From assembly GCF_001625215.2 (NCBI RefSeq), contig NC_030384.2:31174527-31238526 (forward strand): a stretch of DNA of 64,000 nt, given 5' to 3'. This DNA comes from Daucus carota subsp. sativus (taxonomy: Eukaryota > Streptophyta > Magnoliopsida > Apiales > Apiaceae). Under the pieces are notes generated by a model. That model searched no databases, was not told the origin of the DNA, and worked only from the letters and a program-made list of their open reading frames with translations. Position 1 is the first letter of the stretch; every line of letters begins with the position of its first letter. Both the position numbers and the translations under genes were made by a program. Shown here piece after piece: positions 1 through 9,901 of this stretch.

Positions 1-1550
1 GTGGGCGCGGTTGTGGTGTCGGTGAATTATCGGTTGAGCCCGGAACATCGCTATCCGGCTCAGTATGAAGATGGGTTTGATGTGCTCGAGTTTCTTGATG
101 GTGATCGGAAAGTGTTGCCGGAATGTGCTAATGTGTCGTGGTGTTTTCTTGCGGGGGATAGTGCTGGGGGAAACTTGGCTCACCATGTTGGAAAAAAGGC
201 TTGTGAGGCTAATTTTAGTCGAGTCAAGGTGTGGTCTCTTTCCAGACCCTCAACTTTGATTTTTTTTTTTTTTTTACTAATATGGCTTATAGCCTTACAA
301 AGTGAGTATCTGTTCTAAGATATTCTCGAGATGAGCCAGAGTCGAACCATGACCTGGGACAACAGAGGATAAGCCTTTTACCACTGGGCTATCCAATCGT
401 GCTCAACTTTGAATTATTTTAGTAACTTTGAATTTTGATTTTGTTTGCATAATTAATTCGTATGCTACATTTATCTCCAATGTATTTAGCAAAAGGATAT
501 GTTAGGTTTTAGAATTAATTTATGGTCTTCGCAAGAATGATACTTAAGGTGCTAAGGATCATATTATATAATATTCCACCACACTTAAGCCTACCTATTT
601 ATGGGTAGGAAATAGATCACGGACACTCGTCTTTGCGATATATTAATATTGTCGTTCGTGTCCATAATTAAATATGATAATAACGGGGTTACACGAACTT
701 CAATCTCCCTTGAGCCTAAGCTTTGATACCATATTAATAGACCAATCTCTTTTTTTTTTTTGAAACAAAATTGACCAATCTCTTATCTCCTAACATTTTA
801 TAAGGTGTTGGGACATTTTGTAAGGAGTTAAGAGGAGGGTTAAGGAGGATCATATTATATTTGAACACCTAAAAACTTAAAGGGGTAGGTTATAGGCTTA
901 TTGGCTTAAATTGATCATATTATATTTCATCAACTATCGATATTTTTAAAGTAAGATGCACAGTTTAAGAGATCAATATCTCATTCAGGATTTGTATTAC
1001 TAACTTTCTTAATCATCATAAACTAGAAGGTCATGTAAAAATCAAATATTCTTTTCACAATGTAGGCTATCTGAATGATGCTACAATGATCTGTAGTTAG
1101 CAATGACTGTGCTATGTTGTAACGTAGGTGGTTGGAGTAGTGGCAATACAGCCATTTTTCGGAGGCCAAGAACGGACTGAGAGTGAAAAGATGAAAAATC
1201 AGATTTTCATCACAACAAAACGAACAGATTGGGCGTGGAAAGCTTTCATGCCTGATGGGGACCGTGATCATGAGGTGATCAATGTTAGCGGTCCAAATGC
1301 AGCTGATATTACCAAAATTAAGGATTTTCCAGCAACTCTAGTGTTTGTGGGTGGTCTGGATATCTTACAAGATTGGCAGAGGAAGTATTATGAATGGCTC
1401 AAGAAGTCTGGAAAAGAAGCTTACTTGGTGGAATACCCAAATATGATTCATGCGTTTTATGTGTTTCCTGAGTTCCCGGAATCTACAATGCTAATTACTG
1501 AAGTTAGAGATTTTGTTCAGAAGCAGATACAGATTAAATCGTTGATGTAA
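1..1550 (+). CDS. Carboxylesterase, CXE18-like (3' part; 5' end outside window)
   Basis: Two exons are visible, 1-228 and 1128-1550, joined in phase 0 across intron 229-1127 (AAG|GTGTGG ... GTAG|GTG). The protein is an alpha/beta hydrolase of the plant carboxylesterase family, which hydrolyses ester substrates and is related to the gibberellin receptor GID1. The visible part contains the nucleophile motif GDSAGGN (about residue 52 of this fragment), the VVGVVAIQPFFGG segment typical of the CXE18 branch, the acid region GGLDILQDWQ and the catalytic histidine region MIHAFYVFPE. The oxyanion HGGG motif should lie upstream of base 1 and is missing only because of the window edge. The stop is TAA at 1548-1550. 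The substrate cannot be told from sequence. The intron carries a tRNA-derived SINE. Confidence 0.88.
260..401 (-). mobile_element. tRNA-derived SINE in the carboxylesterase intron
   Basis: Read on the minus strand, the element starts at 401, has a pol III A box (TAGCCCAGTGG, 381-391) and a B box (GTTCGACTC, 340-348) and ends in a poly(A) run, seen as poly(T) at 260-275. It is flanked by an exact 11-bp direct repeat, CTCAACTTTGA, at 249-259 and 402-412, which is the target-site duplication expected of LINE-mediated retroposition. At 142 bp it is short for a plant SINE. The internal promoter, tail and duplication together make a SINE much more likely than a tRNA gene. Confidence 0.85.
413..1127. 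other. Rest of the carboxylesterase intron
   Basis: A-T-rich intron sequence. The stretch 560-860 looks like an old dispersed repeat, but I could not find matching ends or a duplication. No coding potential was seen. Confidence 0.4.
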
Positions 1551-1999
1551 GTAGTCAAGAAGCTTGATGAGATAGCATTATTGTTTTTCAATGATTTATA
1601 AACAATTAATATTTATTTCTGTATAACTCTAAGGTTGCTTCTACAATATGTTATGGTTTTTATCTCTACTATATAGTTTATTGCATGGAATATATAGTTA
1701 TATAGTGGTATCAATTAACTGTAGTAACCTTTACGAAAATTAAGGGGAAAACTGAATACATCTGGACCTTTCGCATAGTGCCCAGAGATGATATAGTTCC
1801 CAGTTCCATGCAGGAGCCATGTGCAATGATGGTATGCGGGAAGACTTTATGCAATGGTGTTTATGCGGGAGCCTAGTTCAGTAATGGCATTTGAGAGCTC
1901 TGAGCTGCTGTATCAATAAATGAGGTAGGCTAGATCTTTTACCAAGTGAGTCTGTTGGGAAATTGAGTGTACTGTCTACCAGATTGATAACGCTGTGAT
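1551..1999. other. Convergent 3' gap between the carboxylesterase and NLR genes
   Basis: 449 bp between two converging stop codons. It should contain both 3' untranslated regions. No gene or repeat was recognised. Confidence 0.5.
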
Positions 2000-4669
2000 T
2001 TAAATCGGGAGTACTTGCTGAATTTTATACCAGTTCTCCCCTTGGCGATCCTGAACTTTAGATTTCATGTCAACTGGCATAAATCCCAATTTCAGTTCAC
2101 GAAGAGTAGTCACTGGCCTCAACCCTTTCGGAGAAATCTTCAATCGCTTGCACTCAACAATCTCTAGTTGTCTAAGATTGCTCAATGCTCCTTCCTCTAT
2201 CGTCCATGTCGTGAATGTCAGGAAACCAAATTTGAGATACTGAAGTTGTGGAAATCCTCCACTTGAGCAAACTAGTTCTTTACCCAGGAATGAAGTTTGC
2301 TTCATTTTTAGTACTCTCAAGCTCTGGAGCTTCTCCAGTATTGGCATTGGATCTTCTGCCAGGAATGAATCCTTCAAGGATAACTCTGTTAGGTTTGGAG
2401 GGAAATCTTTAATGTCCAGCATCTTGCTAATAATTCCTTCCAAATGCAGTTTGTAGAGACGAACATGACTAGAGAAAGACATCAATTTGGGAATGGCAGC
2501 ATTGCTGATGTAAGACAAGTTATTACTGGATTGAATCTTCAACTCTTCAAGATTCTTGTTTATATGAATCCACCTGGATACTTCCTCTTCTTGCAAGTGC
2601 AGATCTCCATATAGCCCTAACTCACGCAGGTTGACTATATTGTCCAGACCATTTTGTATACAGCCAGATTCACTTAGGCATATTCCTTTTAATGTATGCA
2701 AATTCGGAAGAGTTAACCTGTATGGTGGGCAGACAACCATGGCCTTGAACTTGCTGAAATATAGGTGACGCAACTGCTGAAGCTTCCATATAGCTAAAGG
2801 AATGGGTTCTATTAATGTGGATCTCAAGTCTAGAGTTTGTAGATTCGACAGACGGCCAACCGAAGATGGAAGATTCTTTAGCCAAGTTTCTTGTAGACCC
2901 AAGTATCTCAGATGTATGAGGTCTCCAACAGCAGAATCAAGCTGTGCTATTTGCACCCCCTCCAAGTCAAGAACCCGCAGTAGTTTAAATTTTGTAAGAT
3001 TTAGAGGCACACATTCAATAAGGTCAAAGCACAACAATGAGCGGATCTTTTGGGAATTTCTGGTAAATATAGGAACACCAGAATGAATTGCAAGACGACG
3101 AGCTCCTGAAATTGAACCAACTCTGTCACCTGCACAGATGACGTTAAATAATGCTTCTTCCTGGCCTCGAGCTAGGCATAGGTCTCTAAGAAGATCATGT
3201 ACCCTACACGCTTTAGTTCTTCCACTAGATTTTCTCTTTGCAACTTGAACCATGCTTCTTCCGATAAGCTCTTCCAAGTAATCTTCTGCAACATCTTCAA
3301 GGTGTTCTTCACCCCGTGGCTGCACTAATCCCTCAGCAACCCATAACAATGTTAACCTTCTAGCCGAAATTTCAAAGTCCTCTGGAAAAAGACCAAGATA
3401 AAGAAAACATGGTTTCAAATAGTAAGGCAAATCAGAGTAGCTCAATGCTAGTATTTCTTCACATTGTGTTGGCTCTTGTTTTAACTGCCAATGCACACTC
3501 TGCAAAACTTTTTGCCACTCGCTAAAAACCAGCCCCTTTCTTGATAGAAGTCCAGCTAATACAACAATAGCAAGAGGCAGACCTCCACATCTTTTTACAA
3601 TCTGTTTACCCAGATCTTCAGACCATGGAGGTAATCTCGAGCTAGAATCCCATTCTACACATAGTTTCCTCAAAAACAATTCCCAGCTACGATCATTGTT
3701 TAGAAAGCATAGTTCATGAGGAGGGTCTCTCACATTAGCATACAAAGCAACATCTTTAAAGCGAGTAGTTAGGATGATTCTGCTTCCATTGCTCATCTCA
3801 GGAAAGGCTGGTCTCAGATCATCCCAATGCTCATGCTTCCAGATGTCATCAAGAACAATCAAATACCTCTTGTCACTCAAGAATACACACAACGAATCCA
3901 GTAAATCCTCGCCATTCATCTTTTCCACACTTTCTTTGGTAAACCCCATTACCTTTTTACCTAGTTCAAGTAAAATGTCCCTTGCTCTATAATCTTGAGA
4001 TACATAAACCCAAGCACAACAATCAAAATGTTTATTGATGTCACAGTTAAGATACAGTTTCTTAGCAAGAGTAGTTTTTCCTAAACCTGCCATACCTATA
4101 ATTGAAATCACAGAACGTCGACAGTCTCCATGAATCAACCGAGACATCAGTGCCTCAATATCTTCCTCCAGACCAACAACATCATCTTCGTTATTGTAAG
4201 GAAATGATCGCCTCTTCTCATTAAGCCGATTACCACAAAAACTGATCATTTCATTTCCTATCTTCAAATTTTCAATTCCATAAGTTGATCTACTATCCTT
4301 AACATAAATTATTCTTTTCTTGATCTTATCAATATGCTTGTTGACTTTCCTCCGAAATAACACCTCATTATAAAAAGTAAACTTTTTCAAGAAATACAAG
4401 AATCCTGACCTCTGGTGTGACAGTTTGAGGATGCAAAAGTCTACCAGATCATCTGTATCATATGCAATATCCCTGATATCAGATACCCAATTTTTAACTC
4501 TTTCATCTCCATCTTGTTTCAGTTCTGCATCTCTAAGGAAACACTGCATGCGTCTCAGCTCTGCTTGGATCCATTCGACTTGAACATCGATTCTTGCAAA
4601 AGATCCAGCTTCCTCAATCAGGAAACCTGCAATCTTATCTAAAACAAAAGCAACTATATATTCCGCCAT
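2000..4669 (-). CDS. CC-NBS-LRR disease-resistance protein (intact, intronless)
   Basis: An 889-codon open frame gives a full-length coiled-coil NLR, an intracellular immune receptor that binds ADP/ATP and triggers defence. An Rx-type N-terminal domain occupies about residues 1-130, with an EDVID-like DIRDIAYDTDDLVDF near 64-78. The NB-ARC domain follows: P-loop GMAGLGKTT (192-200), kinase-2 LIVLDDIW (270-277), a RNBS-B segment GSRIILTTR (295-303), GLPL as CGGLPLAI (361-368), and a VHD at 490-492 in place of the usual MHD. Leucine-rich repeats run from about 540 to the C-terminus. All key nucleotide-binding residues are present and there is no frameshift, so the gene looks functional. It resembles the RPP8/RPP13 group. 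The pathogen recognised cannot be inferred. The start is the first ATG ahead of the conserved MAE-x-I-V-AFVLDKI opening. Confidence 0.95.
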   Translation of the reverse strand: MAEYIVAFVLDKIAGFLIEEAGSFARIDVQVEWIQAELRRMQCFLRDAELKQDGDERVKNWVSDIRDIAYDTDDLVDFCILKLSHQRSGFLYFLKKFTFYNEVLFRRKVNKHIDKIKKRIIYVKDSRSTYGIENLKIGNEMISFCGNRLNEKRRSFPYNNEDDVVGLEEDIEALMSRLIHGDCRRSVISIIGMAGLGKTTLAKKLYLNCDINKHFDCCAWVYVSQDYRARDILLELGKKVMGFTKESVEKMNGEDLLDSLCVFLSDKRYLIVLDDIWKHEHWDDLRPAFPEMSNGSRIILTTRFKDVALYANVRDPPHELCFLNNDRSWELFLRKLCVEWDSSSRLPPWSEDLGKQIVKRCGGLPLAIVVLAGLLSRKGLVFSEWQKVLQSVHWQLKQEPTQCEEILALSYSDLPYYLKPCFLYLGLFPEDFEISARRLTLLWVAEGLVQPRGEEHLEDVAEDYLEELIGRSMVQVAKRKSSGRTKACRVHDLLRDLCLARGQEEALFNVICAGDRVGSISGARRLAIHSGVPIFTRNSQKIRSLLCFDLIECVPLNLTKFKLLRVLDLEGVQIAQLDSAVGDLIHLRYLGLQETWLKNLPSSVGRLSNLQTLDLRSTLIEPIPLAIWKLQQLRHLYFSKFKAMVVCPPYRLTLPNLHTLKGICLSESGCIQNGLDNIVNLRELGLYGDLHLQEEEVSRWIHINKNLEELKIQSSNNLSYISNAAIPKLMSFSSHVRLYKLHLEGIISKMLDIKDFPPNLTELSLKDSFLAEDPMPILEKLQSLRVLKMKQTSFLGKELVCSSGGFPQLQYLKFGFLTFTTWTIEEGALSNLRQLEIVECKRLKISPKGLRPVTTLRELKLGFMPVDMKSKVQDRQGENWYKIQQVLPI

Positions 4670-5534
4670 GAGTAAACTACTTCTATAGATTCACACTATT
4701 TACATAATATAAACCAACGATAGTGACATTAGTCCAATGGACTAATTAATTCATACACTTAACGTGTTTTACAAGAGTCGACGACTTAATGGTAAACAAT
4801 ATGACATTGTCAAAGCTTTTATTAATTTTCCATTTCTTGGTCCATGCATATAGCAACCGGAAATAATTTTAATGCCATATCTATCAATGGCTGTTATCAA
4901 ATTTTTGCAGGTACACGAATCTAGTTGCTGCAGCTCAGCCATGCTCAACTCAAATTCATATACTTGGAAGTAGTACAGTATTCCTGAGAATATAATATGT
5001 AGCATAGGCATTTTGTAAGTTGACCTTACTTCTATTTACTCAAAAGAGTAGAGAAACTGTTTCCGGGAAAACGTTTCATTTTATAAACATACTCATTCTC
5101 ACAATTGTACTAGTAAATTGTACAAAACCTTAAGAAAACTGTACTACTAAACTGTACTAAGCCTCAAAGAATAAACAACCACTAGTCCTCCTCTACTGCA
5201 TGATAACAACATATATCTTGTGTTTTTAGGGACCCCTGATTCTCACCTTGAGCCCACACTCTCATAATCAAGTCAACTAATAAATAAAATGGTGTCAGTG
5301 GCTAGAAACTACTACACTGATCTGTAGGAAAAAGCTAATCTTTTGTCCTAACCTCTATCATTCCTCAAGCCTTACCTCATCTCACATATTTGTGTGGCCT
5401 CAATATCTTGTCACATTTCCACCTTATACTTAAGCAATGTAACATTTTGACATTCTTATCAGATTCTTTTTCTCTCTCTTATTAAATTTGTAGTGACCAA
5501 CTGACTGTTGGCAAGAGGCCATAGCATTATAGCA
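4670..5534. promoter_or_regulatory. Divergent promoter region between NLR and CAS
   Basis: 865 bp separates the start codons of the minus-strand NLR and the plus-strand CAS gene, so both promoters must lie here. I see no convincing coding sequence, transposon ends or unambiguous TATA box. A pyrimidine-rich stretch (TTTTTCTCTCTCTTATT) lies about 70 bp upstream of the CAS start. The regulatory role is inferred from position only. Confidence 0.45.
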
Positions 5535-8500
5535 ATGGCCTTGAGAGCTTCAGCCACTGCAAGACCACCCATTTCATCACCACCCAGAACTTCTTTACCT
5601 GCTAAAACAACACAAAGGCCACAAGTTTTTAAGCCCAAATCTGTCTCTGTCTCTACAACAAACACACTTTCTTTACTTGCTCTCTTCACTGCTCCACTTG
5701 ATGCTAAAGCTATTAGTCTACCCAAAGAACAAATTGTTTCATCCATCACTCAAGTGAGTAACTTTAATTTATCAATTGTTCAGTTTCTTGAATTTATGTG
5801 AAGGGTTGTTGGGCAACTCATTGTGATGATTTGGTTTTTCTTGACTGTTTTTGTAGGTTGAAGATACAATTGGTCAGGTTCAAGAAGTGGGTTCCAATGT
5901 TTTTGATGTTTTAGGCAAAGTTTTTGGAGCTGTGTCTCAAGCGGTGAAGCCGGGGGTTGATGCAGCATTGCCTATTTTGCAGAATGCTGGAGACCAGGCT
6001 GGGAAGATTGCTTTTCCTGCAATTTCAGAAGCTTCCAAGAACGCCCAAGAAGCAATAATGCAAAACTCTGGATTTAATATGGAAACTGCTGTTAAGGTTT
6101 TTTATTTTTCTTTCAGACTTGATATTGCATTTGGTTTTTGGTTAACTTAACATTGTGATACTTCAGATTTTGCTTCCAAATTTCATCGAGCTTGCTATAT
6201 CCTTAATGTTAGAAAGTCATACTTCACTGATTACATGGTGCTTTTATCTTGAAATATCCCTAGCAATATAGTACTAGTCTTGTGGGTATCCCTCTTCTAT
6301 TGGTAGTAACAAGAAGTTGAGTGTTCGAGCCTCTGTGGAGGTGTATGTTTTGGTAATTAGGGTAAGGGCCATGTAAAAACTCTGCTTGTCTTTCGAAAAC
6401 CACATTAAGTTGTATTTTTACAAACCTGATGTTGTTGATAAGTAAATTAGAAATTCTGGATTTAATCAAATGACATGTTTGGATAAATAAAAGAATATGG
6501 ATTTAGATTTCATATATATTATTGATATGAAGACATTCAAATACCAGTACAAACTTGAAAATTTGACATCACACAACTCGAATTATGTCATTTGAAATCC
6601 ACCGTCTAAATGAATTACATGTTCCCAAACAGTATTGTATTTGAGGATCTGTTAGAGCTTTTTGGTCAAGATTCATTGAATTAAACAGGCTGGAATGGGA
6701 TAAGCTACTCTAGTTAGTTGGTAGAAGCACATGTCAATACAACATCACCATGTATAAGTGTTGCTAAAACTTACCCAACTGACTTAAGATGGGTTTTGCA
6801 ATGAAAAATAAACTGATAGTATTATGAGTATTTCTTCGTACTTGATCCAGAGCAATTCTTCCTACTCTAGAGCAAGTCCAATAATGTCCTAAACCAAAAT
6901 TTAAGGCTTTTGGAACAAATGAGTGATCCAACAATGTCCGAATGTGTGCTCCAGCAATGTCCTAGTGGTGCCTTAAAACACTAAGACGCGCAACATGTGC
7001 CTTATTTTTATGGCACCAATATGCATGTCCTAAACCATTTTTATCACTAAACAAATTAGTTTCCCTCCATTTCAACACATCTCTCCTCTCATCTTTTCCC
7101 TTCCCTCTGATAGTAGTCAACCATATTATTATTTTTCCAGTAAGGTACAATTATAAGGCATGTTGTTGGAGTTCATATATCAAAATAATGTCCTAAATCA
7201 CTAGGACACAATTGTTTAATATATTTATAGGGCACTTGTAAGGACATTGTTGAAGTTAGATATCCCCGGAGTTAGATATGCTTGATATCCTACTGTAGAT
7301 GGTTTAGGATAAGAAATATTTCTCTTTACTCTATGGAGTAGGGTTAAGGTCTTTGTACAATACATGGCGCCCTTCCTATTTTAGGTTAATTTAGTATAAT
7401 ATATATTGTTAACTTAATTTATACATAACACTGAGATATTTTCAAATCTGGCGACAGCTATTTGCAGGAAAGTTTTTTAGATGTCATTATATTTCATATG
7501 CAGATATCCACGTAGGACCCAGAGAATTCTAACTATTTCTACTTTGTAGACAGTTGCTGATGCAGCTCAACAGACCACAAAGGCAATAGAAGTGGCCAAG
7601 CCTATAGCATCATCAACTGCTGAAACCATCATTTCAACCGACCCCGTGGTACTTGCTGGAACTGGCGGAGCATTATTCCTTGCATATTTGCTACTTCCTC
7701 CTGTCTTATCTGTTATTTCTTTTAACTTTCGTGGATACAAAGGTAAGCTGATACTTCTCCACTTCTTTTACCTTGATCATATAGTTCTCTTATTTTAGCA
7801 AAAAAAAAAAGATATGTTTTAGCTGGAAAAGTTAACTAATAGTGAAAAAACATATAGTAGCTGTCACTAAATCACAGCTGAATGAAAAGAACACTAGGGC
7901 ATTGTAGTGAGAGATTGAGAGTTATTTGTGTTTGACATGAACTGAAATTTGCTAAAACATAACTGTTCTTGAACAATATCGTCTGTGTTGTACTCAATTA
8001 CTGATTAAAATTGAATTGTACTTTCTAGGTGGGCTCACTCCTGCTCAAACTCTTGATCTCATATCTACAAAGAACTACATTTTAATTGACATCAGATCAG
8101 AGAAGGACAAGGACAAGGCTGGCATTCCACGTCTCCCTTCAAGTGCCAAGAACAAAATGATCTCAGTCCCGTAAGTGAACTTGATTCTGCAAATATGTTC
8201 TTCTAGACTTTAATCTGATTTCAAGAAATGTTGTTATTTGATCGTATAGGAATTTTGTCACATATTGGTACCGAATATTCCTTTACATGGAAATAGAAAA
8301 CTAGAGTAGCTCCTGTAAGATAGACTAACAAGTACAATACTAAAAAGTGGATCTTAATTCATGCTAAATAATTTCTAAATTGCAGCTTGACTCAGGGTCT
8401 TTACAACTACCTAACCAGTTTATTCCTTTTAACATCCAGTTTGGAAGAATTGCCCAGAGAACTTAGAGGCCTTGTGAGAGACTCGAAGAAGCTAGAAGCC

Positions 8501-8902
8501 GAATTAGCAGCTATCAAGGTTTCTTATCTCAAGAAAATTAGTAAAGGTTCCAACATTGTGATACTGGGCACGTACGTTCTTACAACTCCATCCTTCATCT
8601 TCTCATTATAATTTGTCAACACTTAGTTCTGAATTTCAAGTATGTTGTATGTGTACTAAGTAGTTTTTAAAACATCCAGCTACGCAGATTCAGCCAAAAT
8701 AGTTGCTAAAGTACTAACAAGTCTCGGCTTCAAGAACTCCTGGATAGTGGCTGATGGTTTCTCCGGAAGCAAAGGATGGTTGCAGAGTCGATTAGGAACA
8801 GATTCCTACAATCTATCTTTTGCACAGGTTCTATCACCATCTCGGATCATATCTGCAAGGCGATTAGGAACAACCAGTTCTACCAAGTTGCTCTCGGATT
8901 AA
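5535..8902 (+). CDS. CAS: Calcium-sensing receptor CAS, chloroplast thylakoid
   Basis: Six exons: 5535-5753, 5857-6096, 7550-7742, 8029-8170, 8440-8571 and 8680-8902; all junctions are GT/AG and in phase. CAS is a thylakoid membrane protein that links calcium signals to stomatal closure and photoacclimation. The N-terminus is a serine/threonine-rich chloroplast transit peptide. A stromal or lumenal helix-rich segment (VEDTIGQVQEVGSNVFD) follows, then one membrane helix (VLAGTGGALFLAYLLLPPVL) and a C-terminal rhodanese-like domain (GLTPAQTLDLISTKNYILID through ADGFSGSKGWLQSRLGTDSY). The domain has no catalytic cysteine at the usual loop, as is normal for CAS. I chose ATG 5535 (MALRASA) over the in-frame ATG at 5508 because its context is better and it opens the transit peptide directly. 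The gene looks intact. Confidence 0.93.
6870..7258. mobile_element. Degenerate Tourist-like MITE in CAS intron 2
   Basis: This begins with GAGCAAGTCCAA and contains the same internal words (AATGTCCTAGTG, CACTAGGACA) as the better-preserved copy at 42901-43276. The right end has decayed to TTGTTGAAGTTAGA instead of TTGGACTTGCTC. It is assigned to the PIF/Harbinger-type group by that similarity. Confidence 0.6.
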
Positions 8903-9901
8903 CAAACATTATGAAGGGCCCTTCATAATGTCAGATATTAAGGATCCCGAAGTACATTCTTTATTTAGATTAGAGTCTTGTTGTATTCCCGTCCTGAAAT
9001 TCTTTACCAAATGTTGGGAATGAGAAATACTATCATCATTAGTGTTTCTATATTTTTGAAAATTCTTCAGAGAAATTTGGGTCTTCAGCAACTGAAACCG
9101 ACAAGTAAGATTTCGAGATAGAATACTGTCCATCAACTGTTTTTTTTTCCTTCTGAAAATGTACAATGCTCCTGTAACTGGAAGAGGGTACAGTGAAATT
9201 AGAATTGGACTCAGATTTCAGAGGACATGCATTGTTTTATAACTATTAAACAACCAGCTCACACCTTCAATCCATCAAGAATTTTTTATTTGTTTGTTTG
9301 TTTATTCATTCACATGATGTAATCAATGGGAAAAATATAAATTTTTGTAAGGAACTTTGAAAATAAAATAGCCTGGTTTTTCTCTCCTGTTCTTTCAAGT
9401 TGTGAGAGCGTTTGGGGCAAGTATGGAAACTTTAGACGTCCTGATGACTCTCATGTGGATATCTCGAACTAGGAAAACTAGGAACCGGGGATTTTCTTAT
9501 CCGGGCTGAAAAAGGTTCAGCACGTGCTTATGTAGGAGTATTATTTACTTAATATTATTTATCTTTTATATAAACATAAATTCAAAGTTTATATATTTAA
9601 TATCAGTTATTTAATTTTATAAACATAAATACAAAGTGAATATAACAAAAAAAAGTAAATAGAGATAAAAATGTGTTTAGATATATATAGACTACTTATT
9701 TGTAACTTAAAATTTGAAAATGTTAAGTAAAAATAAATATTTGATCCAGAATTAATGATTTTTCTTGTCAGTCAACAAAAATTACACCCATAGGCCATAT
9801 CCAACCCATATCCAATAATTAAGCCCTGCATATACATACACTCTAATACTCTATTGTATGTATAGATAGACATTGATCACAGGAACAAAAAATTTTCAGA
9901 C
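8903..9901. other. Intergenic region between CAS and the acyl-activating enzyme gene
   Basis: About 1 kb of A-T-rich sequence holding the CAS 3' untranslated region on the left and the promoter of the acyl-activating enzyme on the right. No further gene or bounded element was recognised. Confidence 0.45.

Noticed and set aside
330-401. A possible tRNA gene on the minus strand
   Set aside because: Pol III boxes are present, but there is no cloverleaf acceptor pairing, and a poly(A) tail and an 11-bp duplication show it is a SINE.
6260-6470. A second SINE in CAS intron 2
   Set aside because: Only a B-box-like GTTCGAGCC is visible; no A box, tail or duplication.
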